Origin: Actinomyces denticolens
GTDB taxonomy: Bacteria; Actinomycetota; Actinomycetes; Actinomycetales; Actinomycetaceae
Length of the DNA: 58,362 nt
Reading direction: 5' to 3'
Assembly: GCF_002072185.1 (NCBI RefSeq)
Contig: NZ_MVIW01000019.1
Span: forward strand, 1-58,362
Shown here one piece after another: positions 1 through 7,804 of this stretch; positions within the stretch are counted from its first letter, which is position 1, and the number at the start of each line of letters is the position of its first letter. A program made the translations under genes and the position numbers. Under the pieces are notes generated by a model that was not told where the DNA came from, did no database searches, and saw only the letters and a program-made list of their open reading frames with translations.

Positions 1-1
1 C

Positions 2-97
2 CTCAAACGCGCCGTCGCCCGAAACCTCCACCACGCCCTCAAACAAGCCCTGAACAACCCCACCTACCACCCCACCACCTTGACACCCACAACATAG
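2..97 (+). CDS. IS110-type transposase, C-terminal fragment (5' part outside window)
   Basis: An open frame enters from the left edge and ends at the TAG at 95-97, giving the last 31 residues of a protein. It begins LKRAVARNLHHALKQAL, which resembles the extreme C-terminus of IS110/IS116/IS902 transposases, where an ALKR.L...VY.AL helix follows the Tnp_20 domain. IS110 enzymes are DEDD recombinases with a serine in the Tnp_20 domain. None of those catalytic residues lies in this fragment, so the family call rests on the tail, on the insertion into a REP-like repeat (105-152), and on the matching IS end at 58253-58362. The stop codon lies inside the right end of the element, leaving no room for an RNA gene downstream. 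Other IS families cannot be excluded from 31 residues. Confidence 0.55.
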   Translation, partial: LKRAVARNLHHALKQALNNPTYHPTTLTPTT

Positions 98-104
98 GAG
101 CGCT
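88..104. mobile_element. Right end of the IS110-type element
   Basis: The bases CCCACAACATAGGAGCGCT lead up to the repeat that begins at 105. Reverse-complemented, they read CTATGTTGTGGGTG, which matches the left IS end at 58254-58271 (CTATGTTGGTTGTGGGTG) apart from two inserted bases. These are imperfect terminal inverted repeats. The dinucleotide CT occurs at both junctions (103-104 and 58254-58255), as expected if CT is the recombination core of an IS110-type element. The exact boundary is inferred. Confidence 0.5.
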
Positions 105-152
105 GGTCCGGAGGACCGGCCACCGGTTTCGATGACGGTTTCGACCGGTCTC
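105..152. repeat. REP-like GAGACCGGTC repeat, interrupted by the IS
   Basis: This contains the palindrome GGTCCGGAGGACC (105-117) followed by an inverted copy of a 22-bp unit, GAGACCGGTCGAAACCGTCATC in reverse complement at 131-152. The same unit occurs twice in direct and once in inverted orientation at 26011-26108, and once at 58225-58246. In the intact 26-kb copy, reverse complement, ATCGAGACC is followed directly by GGTCCGGAGG, so the IS appears to have split the repeat exactly between these halves. Confidence 0.8.
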
Positions 153-167
153 GCATATAGAGGGGGG

Positions 168-1388
168 CTATGAGACGGCGGAGGCGGACAGGTCGACGTC
201 CGAGGCCTCGACCCTCACATCGATGCCGTCGACCCCCACCTGGGCACTGGTGGCCCGGAACCCGGCCGGGAGGGCATCGGCCGGGAGCTCGATCGACGAG
301 GACCCCATCCCCAGCCACTCCAGCGCGGTCCTGCCGGCGATGCTCTGATCGGCGGGGATCTCCTTGCCCGCCCATGAGATGCTCGTCACGGTCAGGCTCA
401 CGCCCCCCGCCTCGGTGACGGCGGGCGCCAGGTTGATCCCCACGCCCTGGCCGCAGATGGTCCCGCTCAGGATCGCCGTGCCGGGGGAGTCGGCCGTGCT
501 CTCCTGGAGCGCCGATGAGGAGGGCGAGGACACGCCGACGACGACGAGGCCCGCCATGCGATCGAGCTCGGCCCAGGGCAAGGTCCCGGTGAGGGCCACG
601 TGGTCGGCGTGATGCGCGCCCGAGGTGCTCAGTCCCTCGACCGCCACGACGACATCGCTCAGCTGCGCGCCCTGGATCGCCGCGGGGTCGCCGACCCCGG
701 GAACGGAGCAGTCCTGGGCGCCCGTGACGATGTTGAGGAGCCCCCCGAACAGGCCCCTGTCCCCCGGGGTCGGCTCGGGCGCGGGCTCCGGGGCCGGCGC
801 GGCGGCCTGGGTCGCGGGGGCCCCTCCACGCGCGATGGTCAGGGTCGATGCCGTGACGCTGAGACTGTCGAGCTCTCCGCGCACGACCTGGGGCAGGACG
901 GGTCCGTCGAGGCTGAGCCTGGCATCCGGGGAGAGCCCGTGGAGGGAGCCGAGAACCCGGGAGGTGATCTCGCGGCGCGCGTAATGCTCCGCCCCCACCC
1001 CGGCCAGGCCGAGGAGCGCCGCCAGGATCACGACGACGGCGATCCCCCGTCGCCAGGTCAGGAGGCGGCGCCGGGGCTCCTCATCGGCATCCCCGAGGCC
1101 CTGCGGGCCCTCGGAGTTCTCATGACCCTCGGGGTCCTCGGCGACCGGGGGCCCATCCTCAGGGCGCTCATCGGGGTCGTCGGCCCCCGCCGCTCCCCCG
1201 GCCCCCGCGGGGCCGCCGGAGGCGTCAGTGCCATCCGCACCGTCGGCACCGTCGGTACTGTCAGCGCCGTCAACGCAGTCTGGATCATCGGCGCCGATGG
1301 GATCGGAGGGCTCGTCGGCGTCGCCGGGACCGTCAGGGGCCCCGGCACCGGCGACGGCGTCGCGCCCGCCCAGGTCCTCGTCGGTCAT
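168..1388 (-). CDS. LmeA-like DUF2993 membrane-anchored lipid-binding protein
   Basis: The protein has 406 residues. An acidic, low-complexity N-terminus of about 105 residues (runs of D, G, A and P) is followed by RRR and one transmembrane helix (VVVILAALLGLAGVGA). After the helix comes an extracellular DUF2993 domain that opens with AEHYARREITSRVLGSL and contains LDGPVLPQVVRGELDSLSV. In mycobacteria LmeA of this family binds phosphoinositides and is needed for lipomannan elongation; the same role here is inference. The gene is the last of a five-gene operon, 17 bp after its paralogue at 1406-2245. The cytoplasmic tail is much longer than usual for the family and could bind partners such as the FHA proteins upstream. 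The start is the first ATG after the upstream stop and was not checked against an alternative. Confidence 0.8.
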   Translation of the reverse strand: MTDEDLGGRDAVAGAGAPDGPGDADEPSDPIGADDPDCVDGADSTDGADGADGTDASGGPAGAGGAAGADDPDERPEDGPPVAEDPEGHENSEGPQGLGDADEEPRRRLLTWRRGIAVVVILAALLGLAGVGAEHYARREITSRVLGSLHGLSPDARLSLDGPVLPQVVRGELDSLSVTASTLTIARGGAPATQAAAPAPEPAPEPTPGDRGLFGGLLNIVTGAQDCSVPGVGDPAAIQGAQLSDVVVAVEGLSTSGAHHADHVALTGTLPWAELDRMAGLVVVGVSSPSSSALQESTADSPGTAILSGTICGQGVGINLAPAVTEAGGVSLTVTSISWAGKEIPADQSIAGRTALEWLGMGSSSIELPADALPAGFRATSAQVGVDGIDVRVEASDVDLSASAVS

Positions 1389-1405
1389 GCCCGCTCCTGC
1401 CCGTC

Positions 1406-2245
1406 CTACTCGCTCATGGTCACGTCACTGCCGGCGAGAGAGATCTTCAGGCCGTTGTCGGTGACCATGACCTGGCTGATCCTCAAGCCCTGGGGCAGCT
1501 GATCGGGAGTGATCTCCACTCCGTCGATCGGGATGCCCAGCAGCGTGAGAATCCTGCCCCCCTCGGAGTCGGGGCCGTCAATGGGCACCTCGACCCCGTC
1601 GGCCTTCGCCGAGCTGACGGTGATGCTCAGGCCGCCGTCGTCCGTGACCCGCGGCTCGAACACGATCTCGAAGGCGGAGCCGTAGCCGACGCCGGAGGCG
1701 CGGGCGCTGCCGGGGTCCGTTTCCGTGCCCGGGCGCACCACGTCCACCGTCACATCGTTGGGATTGATGTTGGCGGTGGTCACCAGGTCGTTGGCCCCCT
1801 GCCAGTCGACGATCCCCGTGGCGAGCGCACTGCGCGCGCGATGCGGGCCGGAGGTGCTCACGCCGGTGAGTTCCACGTGGACGTCGCCGACGCTCAGGGT
1901 GCTGGCCGTATCCGCTCTCACGGGCAGGTCGAGCCGGGAGGCATCGATGCTGATCGAGTCGACGCGGCCGTGGAGGAGCTGGAGGATGAGGTCATCACCG
2001 GTGGTGATGGAGGCGTCCTTGTCCAGTCCGGGAAGCGCCTGGCGGATGGCGGAGGCCACGCGCCCGGAGAGGTAGGAGTCCAGGGCGGGGCGGGCCGCGA
2101 AGTTGCCCACGGCGAGCAGGGCGACGAGGCAGGCGGCCGTGATGGCCAGTGCCCGCCCCCGGCGGGGGGAGGGACTGGCGGCGGAGGGGACGGGGGCGGA
2201 GGAGGAGGGGTTCAGGGAGGACGCGAGCGAGGAGGTCTCAGGCAC
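1406..2245 (-). CDS. LmeA-like DUF2993 membrane-anchored lipid-binding protein, paralogue
   Basis: The protein has 279 residues. It has a short cytoplasmic N-terminus, a transmembrane helix near residues 32-50 (ALAITAACLVALLAVGNFAA), then a DUF2993 domain beginning RPALDSYLSGRVASAIRQAL. The motif LQLLHGRVDSISIDASRLDL corresponds to VVRGELDSLSVTASTL in the neighbouring gene at 168-1388, so the pair is a tandem duplication that has diverged. It lacks the long acidic tail of its neighbour. Its start overlaps the end of the FHA/winged-helix gene by 8 bp, which argues for translational coupling. A role in handling envelope lipids, perhaps lipoglycan, is inferred from the mycobacterial family member. 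Confidence 0.8.
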   Translation of the reverse strand: MPETSSLASSLNPSSSAPVPSAASPSPRRGRALAITAACLVALLAVGNFAARPALDSYLSGRVASAIRQALPGLDKDASITTGDDLILQLLHGRVDSISIDASRLDLPVRADTASTLSVGDVHVELTGVSTSGPHRARSALATGIVDWQGANDLVTTANINPNDVTVDVVRPGTETDPGSARASGVGYGSAFEIVFEPRVTDDGGLSITVSSAKADGVEVPIDGPDSEGGRILTLLGIPIDGVEITPDQLPQGLRISQVMVTDNGLKISLAGSDVTMSE

Positions 2246-3077
2246 GGTCGGCTCCCGCCCCCTTCGCGGCGCCGTCCATCTTGGTCGGAGCAGTGGTCAC
2301 CGGGGCGACGGCCGCGGCTCGGTTGGCGGCCAGCTCCTCGTCGAGCATGGGCAGGTCCTCGGCGGTGACCATGAGGGTGGAGACGGCGTGCTCGACGAGC
2401 GCCGTCCGGCGGTTGGAGGCGGCACCCTCGGCCCTGCCCCCTCGCAGCCCTCGCACGCCGACGCGGTCGAGCTTCTCGCAGACGTTGTCGAGCTTGCGGT
2501 TGAACTTGGTGATCGGCCATCCCAGGCGCGCGGCGGCGGCCTGCGAGGAGGGGATCTCCGCTGCGCCGGTGCCCGCGCGGCGCAGCACCGGCTCGGACAG
2601 GGCGAGGATGAGCAGCAGCTGGGAGCGGGTCATCGGGGTGACGCCGATCGTCGTCTGGCCGGTGGACTGCCGGGCGCCGTCGATCCCCGCGAAGTGATCC
2701 TCGCCGGCGGTGATGAGGTCGATCTCATAGGTGGTGGGGCCGGCGGAGAAGGTGAGGATGACCCGCGGGAAGACCAGGGGCATGCGCGCGCCGGGGGCGA
2801 GGCGGGACTGGACGAGCCCATCGCCGTCGGTGAGGGTGGCGGACAGGCGCGAGCCCTCGTTGGCGATCCACCACAGGCCGTTCTCCCGGACGAGCACGAC
2901 GAAGCGCCGGTGGAGGTAGGGGTTGTCATCGATGTCGAGGTCCCCGCCGCGGCCGATGACGAAGGTCTCGTCCGGGGCGATCCTGTGCACCTCGCCGGAG
3001 AAGTCGAGCACGAGCTCCTCGGGGCGGTCGGGGTCGACGGAGGGCAGCGATTCCGTCCACGTTGCGTCACTGGTCAT
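2238..3077 (-). CDS. FHA-domain protein with C-terminal winged-helix-like region
   Basis: The protein has 279 residues. The N-terminal half has FHA features: FVIGRGGDLDIDDNPYLHRR, then LWWIANEGSRLSATL. It is a divergent version, with HRR in place of the usual SRxH. The second half has MTRSQLLLILALSEPVLR followed by IPSSQAAAARLGWPITKFNR, which resembles a winged helix-turn-helix. FHA domains bind phosphothreonine peptides, so the protein could couple a Ser/Thr kinase signal to DNA or protein binding. No kinase gene lies in the window; the cognate phosphatase is two genes upstream. The ATG at 3077 is preceded by AAAGGA at a suitable distance, which is better than the further-upstream starts that run into the neighbouring gene. 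Confidence 0.75.
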   Translation of the reverse strand: MTSDATWTESLPSVDPDRPEELVLDFSGEVHRIAPDETFVIGRGGDLDIDDNPYLHRRFVVLVRENGLWWIANEGSRLSATLTDGDGLVQSRLAPGARMPLVFPRVILTFSAGPTTYEIDLITAGEDHFAGIDGARQSTGQTTIGVTPMTRSQLLLILALSEPVLRRAGTGAAEIPSSQAAAARLGWPITKFNRKLDNVCEKLDRVGVRGLRGGRAEGAASNRRTALVEHAVSTLMVTAEDLPMLDEELAANRAAAVAPVTTAPTKMDGAAKGAGADRA

Positions 3078-3093
3078 GGGGAGAATCCTTTGC

Positions 3094-4386
3094 TTACTGC
3101 TGGTAGTGCTGGAATGGGTGGACCGAGGGCGGCGATGGCTGCGACGGGATCCACGGAGTCGCCGATGACGAGGATACAAGCGGCGGCATGGGCAGCGGAC
3201 CCGCCGGGAGCATCTCGGCCTGCGGGGCCGATGAGGCGGTCGCCGACGGGGCGATGGCCGGTTGGGCCGGCGGCGCCGCCCCCGGCGACGCGGAGGGGGC
3301 GACGAGTCTGAGGGTGATGCCATCGCCGATGCTGAGCACATCCCCCATGCTCAAGGGCGTGGGCAGGGCCGAGGCGATGAGCACGGAAGGGCAGCCGGGG
3401 CGGTTGAGGGTCGTGCCGTTGGAGGAGTCGAGGTCCTGCGCCAGGAGCGAGGAGCCGGCGGTGGTGATCCGCACGTGGGAGCGGGAGACCATGTGGGAGG
3501 TCGAGGGGACGACGACGAGCGCGGCCCGTGCGCTGGTCGACTGGGGCGCCCTGCCGACCACCACCTCGCTGCCCGCGCGGACGAGGACGTCCTGCCCCGT
3601 CGACAGGCGCAGCAGGGCGAGGACGGGGCGGGCGTCGCGCACCATCGCCGTCGCCAGGGCCTCGGCGACGGCGGAGGAGGGCAGGGTGCTGGGCACCGAC
3701 GCACTGCCCGCGGCCCCGATCGCGGGGCTGCCCGCGGACGCACTGCCCGCGGTGGGCGCCGAGGAGGCTCGGCGCCGACGCCTGCCCGAGCCGGGCTCGG
3801 GCTCGGGGAAGGAGTCGAAGAGGTCGTAGCTGTCGGAATCATCCTGGGAGGCCTGCGCCGGGCCGGGCATCTCGGCCGTCGCGGGCCCGACGTCCTCCTC
3901 GGCCTCGTCCCAGACGCCGGTGGCGGGCAGGTCCTCGTCGTCGACGCCGTCGATCGCGTCCCACGGCGAGGCGGCCTCATCGGGGCTCGGCGCGCTGGTC
4001 GCACCCGCCGCGCCCACTGCCTCCCCTGCGCCCCCTGCGCCCGCGACGGCCGGGGATGCGGGGACCGGGGCGTCCGGGGAGGGCTCCGCCCCCGCCGGGT
4101 CATCGGGCTCGTCGGCGGCGGCGAGCCGGTCCGGCTCATCGGGATCGGGGGGCTCCGGCCCGGTGGAAATGGCGGCCTGGGCGGCGGCGCCCTGGACGGC
4201 GCCGTCGTCGCCCTGGACCACGGGGCCGCCCAGGGCCGCCAGAACGGCGGCGGCCACGTGCTCGGGGGCACCGGGGACCAGGAGGGCCGTGCCGAGCATC
4301 CCGACGATCACCTCGCCGCGCTCGGCCTCGGTCAGGGTCTCCGCCGAGCGGCCCTCGGGGACAGCGCCCTCATCAGCCGGGGGCAT
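3094..4386 (-). CDS. FHA-domain protein with long acidic, proline-rich linker
   Basis: The protein has 430 residues from the ATG at 4386, which overlaps the PP2C gene by 14 bp. The N-terminal 50 residues include LTEAERGEVIVGMLGTAL. A long Asp/Glu/Pro/Ala-rich disordered segment follows, then a canonical FHA domain near residues 270-370: EVVVGRAPQ, HMVSRSHVRI, LLAQDLDSSNGTTLNRPG and GDVLSIGDGITLRLV. The Arg, Ser, His and Asn phosphothreonine-reading positions are all present. The C-terminus is a Pro/Ala/Ser tail. By context it is a reader or adaptor in a phosphosignalling module with the phosphatase at 4373-5203. The very high GC coding makes the exact start uncertain, but the overlap supports coupling. 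Confidence 0.8.
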   Translation of the reverse strand: MPPADEGAVPEGRSAETLTEAERGEVIVGMLGTALLVPGAPEHVAAAVLAALGGPVVQGDDGAVQGAAAQAAISTGPEPPDPDEPDRLAAADEPDDPAGAEPSPDAPVPASPAVAGAGGAGEAVGAAGATSAPSPDEAASPWDAIDGVDDEDLPATGVWDEAEEDVGPATAEMPGPAQASQDDSDSYDLFDSFPEPEPGSGRRRRRASSAPTAGSASAGSPAIGAAGSASVPSTLPSSAVAEALATAMVRDARPVLALLRLSTGQDVLVRAGSEVVVGRAPQSTSARAALVVVPSTSHMVSRSHVRITTAGSSLLAQDLDSSNGTTLNRPGCPSVLIASALPTPLSMGDVLSIGDGITLRLVAPSASPGAAPPAQPAIAPSATASSAPQAEMLPAGPLPMPPLVSSSSATPWIPSQPSPPSVHPFQHYQQ

Positions 4387-5203
4387 CCGACGCACCTCCC
4401 CCCGGCTGCTCGGGGGCCGTGACGACGCCGACGAGCGACGGGCGCTCCACGAGATCGACGACCAGTGCCGTGGCGTTGTCATGCCCGCCGTTCTCCAGGG
4501 CGGCGGCGACGAGGGCCTCGGCCGTGCGCTGCGGGGTGAGGCCGGCGCCCAGGATGAGGGCGAGCTCGTCGTCGTCGAGCTCGTCGCTCAGGCCGTCGGA
4601 GCACACGAGGAAGCGCTCGCCCCCCGTGGCGGGCAGGAGGCGCGCGCTCGGCGTGAAGGGGCCCGCCAGCCCCCCGCCCAGGGCGCGGGTGACGATGTTC
4701 TTGCGGAAGTCCTCGCGGGCGTCCGCCCGACTGAGCTCACCGGACTCGATGAGCTCCTGGACCTTGGAGTGATCGGTGGTGACCTGGTGGAGCCCGCCGT
4801 CGCGCAGGAGGTAGACGCGCGCATCACCCAGGTTGAAGACCAGCCAGGCGGGGACGCCGCCGGGGTGGAGAAGGGCGATGCCGGCGATGGTCGCGCCGGG
4901 CCGGTGCGAGCCGGAGGAGGGCAGCGCGTCGACCTCCTCCCCGGCGTCCTCGATCGCCTCGATGACCTGAGCGGCGTCGTCGATGACGCTCCCGGCCAGG
5001 GCGGAGATCCGCTCCAGGGCGGTGCGGGCGGCCAGGCGCCCGGAGGAGTGCCCGCCCATGCCGTCGACGACGACGTACACGGGCTCCAGCGCCAGGTAGC
5101 CGTCCTCATTGGCGGTGCGCATGCGACCGACATCGGTGGCGGCGCCGACGATGGGGGCCCGGGACACGGCCGCGCCGGCGACCGGATCAGTGGTCTCGCT
5201 CAT
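4373..5203 (-). CDS. PP2C-family serine/threonine protein phosphatase
   Basis: The protein has 276 residues. All PP2C signature blocks are present: GAATDVGRMRTANEDGYLA, VVVDGMGGHSSG, GATIAGIALL, WLVFNLGDARVYLLRDG, VCSDGLSDELDDDEL and GGHDNATALVV. These provide the metal-binding aspartates. It is predicted to be a cytosolic Mn/Mg-dependent phosphatase that reverses Ser/Thr kinase signalling. It is the first gene of the operon that continues with two FHA proteins. The ATG at 5203 has AAGGAGGG about 11 bp upstream, so it is preferred to the ATG at 5233. The partner kinase is not in the window. A 176-bp gap separates it from the divergent gene at 5380. Confidence 0.93.
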   Translation of the reverse strand: MSETTDPVAGAAVSRAPIVGAATDVGRMRTANEDGYLALEPVYVVVDGMGGHSSGRLAARTALERISALAGSVIDDAAQVIEAIEDAGEEVDALPSSGSHRPGATIAGIALLHPGGVPAWLVFNLGDARVYLLRDGGLHQVTTDHSKVQELIESGELSRADAREDFRKNIVTRALGGGLAGPFTPSARLLPATGGERFLVCSDGLSDELDDDELALILGAGLTPQRTAEALVAAALENGGHDNATALVVDLVERPSLVGVVTAPEQPGGGASDAPG

Positions 5204-5379
5204 CGGTTGGTCCCGCCCTCCTTGTTGCCGCACTGGGGCTGACCATACCGTTCCTTCCCGCTCCCTATGGTCATCACGGCTCCCTCAGGTAGGCTCGCAG
5301 CCGCTAGTGCCCCCCGGCACTCCGGGACCCTCGCCTCCCCCGGCGGCTCCCGGCCCCCGATCGCCGCTGAAGGACCGTC

Positions 5380-6444
5380 ATGTCTCAGGCTCAGGACGAG
5401 CTCATCGCACGCGCTCAGGATCCCACGACCCCCTGGGCGGAGCTGCACGAGCTCGCTCAGAACTACCCGGGGCTGCGCCCGTACGTCGCGCGCAATCCGA
5501 ATACCTACCCGGACCTGCTGAACTGGTTGGGATCCCTGGGGGACGCCGCCGTCGACGCCGCGCTGGCATCCCGGCCCAGCGGGGCCGGCCCCATCAGCCC
5601 GATCGACCCCGCCGCCATGAGGGGCCCCAGCACGCGCGCCATGCCCGGCACGATCGCGGTCCCGCCCGCGGCCCAGTCCGCCGCGACGGCGCAGGCCGCG
5701 CAGCCGATGGACCCCGCCTGGGCCGCGCAGCAGGCCTCCCCGCAGGCCTTCCAGCCCGCGTACCAGCAGCCCGGCTACGCGGGAGTCGCGCAGCAGCCGC
5801 AGTACTCCTACGCGCAGGGCTACGACCAGCAGCCGCTCCTGCCCGGAGTCGGCGAGCCCGTGCCGCCGAGGAAGGAGAGCCACCAGCGCTCCAACCTGTT
5901 CCTGTGGTTCCTGGCCCTGCTGGTCCTGGCCCTCATCGGGGGGATCGTCTTCTGGGTCCTCGCCGAGGACGACGACGCCACCAAGGCCAGCCGGGCGAAC
6001 ACGGAGCAGCCGGTGGCTTCGGCCACCGCCCAGGACGCCGCGCCGCCGACCCCCTCGGCCAGCGCCTCGGCGAGCCCGACGGGCAAGAAGGCCTTCCCGG
6101 CGCCGTCGGACGCCGCCGAGCTCGGAGCCTTCACAGCGCCGTCGGGCAATATCTCCTGCACCCTGACCGACTCGGGCGCGACCTGCATCATCAAGGAGCA
6201 CTCCTTCAGCCAGGGCGGCTGCACCTCCTCCCCCTACGAGGCCACCGTCGGCAATGGTGAGGCCACCGGGAAATGCACGACCTCATTCTCCGGCGGGGGC
6301 GTCACGCTCAACTACGGCGCCTCGGCGAAGCACGGCGACTACGCCTGCACCTCCTCGGAGTCCGGGATCTCCTGCTGGAGCCAGGTGACCGGCAAGGGCT
6401 TCACGCTCTCGCGCGAGAGCGTCCAGAGCACCTCGAAGAACTGA
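5380..6444 (+). CDS. Single-pass membrane protein with variant-LRR-like N-terminus and secreted Cys-rich domain
   Basis: The protein has 354 residues. The first 70 residues (PWAELHELAQNYPGLRPYVA, NPNTYPDLLNWLGSLGD) resemble one to two variant leucine-rich repeats, as in many actinobacterial proteins. A Gln/Pro/Ala-rich linker follows (PAYQQPGYAG), then a transmembrane helix near residues 170-190 (FLWFLALLVLALIGGIVFWVL). The exterior part has a Ser/Ala/Pro linker and a C-terminal domain with six cysteines (ISCTLTDSGATC, GGCTSSPYE, KCTTS, YACTSSESGISCW), probably disulphide-bonded. The inside-reader, outside-domain layout suggests an envelope sensor or adaptor, but the function is unknown. The start has AAGGA six bases upstream. 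Confidence 0.75.
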   Translation: MSQAQDELIARAQDPTTPWAELHELAQNYPGLRPYVARNPNTYPDLLNWLGSLGDAAVDAALASRPSGAGPISPIDPAAMRGPSTRAMPGTIAVPPAAQSAATAQAAQPMDPAWAAQQASPQAFQPAYQQPGYAGVAQQPQYSYAQGYDQQPLLPGVGEPVPPRKESHQRSNLFLWFLALLVLALIGGIVFWVLAEDDDATKASRANTEQPVASATAQDAAPPTPSASASASPTGKKAFPAPSDAAELGAFTAPSGNISCTLTDSGATCIIKEHSFSQGGCTSSPYEATVGNGEATGKCTTSFSGGGVTLNYGASAKHGDYACTSSESGISCWSQVTGKGFTLSRESVQSTSKN

Positions 6445-6520
6445 ACCCGCGCGGCGCCCGCGCCCCGGCATCGCGGCGCCGTCAGGGCTCGGGCGGCGCG
6501 CCCGCGTCTACCATCCACGT

Positions 6521-7804
6521 ATGCCGTCCTACCGCCGAATCCTGCGCCAGCCCGGTGCCCTGCGCTTCTCCAGCGCAGCGCTCATCGCCCGGTTCCCCAT
6601 GTCGATGCTGGGGATCTCCCTCATCCTCACCGTCCAGGCGGTCTACGGCTCCTACTCGGCGGCCGGCGCGGTCAGTGCGGCCTTCGTCGTCGCTCAGGCG
6701 ATCGGCTCACCGCTCCTGGCCAGGCAGGTCGACACCCGGGGACAGGCGGCCGTCATGCGCCCGGCGCTGGCCGTCTCCGCGAGCGCGTTGGTAGCGCTCA
6801 TCGCTTGCCTGTCCACGCGCGCTCCCCTGCCCGCGGTCCTCGTCCTGGCAGCGGTGGCGGGCGCCTTCACCGGGTCGATGGGCTCGCTGGCCCGCTCGCG
6901 GTGGACCATGGCGCTGGACACCCCGCAGGACCTCCACGCGGCCTTCTCCCTTGAGGCGGCGCTCGATGAGGTCGCCTTCGTCATCGGCCCGCCGCTGGCC
7001 ACCGCCCTGAGCACCGCGTCGGCGCTTCCCGCCGCCTCGGGCGTCGTCGCCTGCGCGCTGCTGCAGACCGGGGGTGGGGCGTGGCTGCTGTCCCAGAGGT
7101 CCACGGAGCCCCCGGCGCATCCCCGCACCCGGCGCGGGCGGGGCCGTGCGAGGGGCGGGGCGCCGTCGGGCGGGGGCGGCGTCGCCCCGTCGGGCGGGGG
7201 CGCCTCCCGGACCCCGGTGCTGCGGCACGGGGCGGTTCTCGCGGTCATCGCCGTGTTCATGCTCACGGGCGGGCTGTTCGGGGCGAATGACGTCGCCGCC
7301 GTCGCCGTCGCCAAGGAGCTCGGGCACCCCTCCGCGGCGGGCATCGTGCTCGCCGCGTGGTCGGTGGGCTCGCTCAGCGCGGCACTCGCCTTCGGGGCGC
7401 GCGCCTGGGGGTGGCCGCTGTGGAAGCAGCTCCTGGCCGGCGTCACCGGGCTGGCCGTCGGGTGCTCGGCCCTGCCGATGATGCCGGGCCTGGTGTCGAT
7501 CGCCGTCGTCATGGCGCTCACCGGCATGGCGATCGCCCCCACGGTGACGATCGGCAACAACATCGTCCAGGTGACGGTGGCCGCCTCCCAGCTGACCGAG
7601 GGCCTGGCCTGGATCGGCACCGCCCTCAACATGGGGGTCTCCCTGGGCTCCCTCGTGGCGGGCTACGCGATCGACCGCACCGGCTCCCATGGCGGATACC
7701 TCCTCGTGGCGGGCTTCGCCTGGATGGGAGTCCTCGCTACCATCGTCGGGCTGCCGACGCTGCGATCAGCCAAGGCGAGAACCGATTTGGAGAAGCACGA
7801 ATGA
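6521..7804 (+). CDS. MFS transporter
   Basis: The protein has 427 residues and about 12 predicted transmembrane helices. It has the actinobacterial MFS efflux layout: RRILRQPGALRFSSAALIAR at the N-terminus, LLARQVDTRGQ as the loop 2-3 motif, and a Gly/Ala-rich cytoplasmic loop in the middle (about residues 200-235). The substrate cannot be told from sequence. TACCAT at 6509-6514 ends six bases before the ATG and there is no Shine-Dalgarno sequence, so the mRNA is probably leaderless. The stop overlaps the start of the mannosyltransferase gene (ATGA), so the two are co-translated. A link between this carrier and envelope glycan synthesis is possible but not shown. Confidence 0.85.
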   Translation: MPSYRRILRQPGALRFSSAALIARFPMSMLGISLILTVQAVYGSYSAAGAVSAAFVVAQAIGSPLLARQVDTRGQAAVMRPALAVSASALVALIACLSTRAPLPAVLVLAAVAGAFTGSMGSLARSRWTMALDTPQDLHAAFSLEAALDEVAFVIGPPLATALSTASALPAASGVVACALLQTGGGAWLLSQRSTEPPAHPRTRRGRGRARGGAPSGGGGVAPSGGGASRTPVLRHGAVLAVIAVFMLTGGLFGANDVAAVAVAKELGHPSAAGIVLAAWSVGSLSAALAFGARAWGWPLWKQLLAGVTGLAVGCSALPMMPGLVSIAVVMALTGMAIAPTVTIGNNIVQVTVAASQLTEGLAWIGTALNMGVSLGSLVAGYAIDRTGSHGGYLLVAGFAWMGVLATIVGLPTLRSAKARTDLEKHE

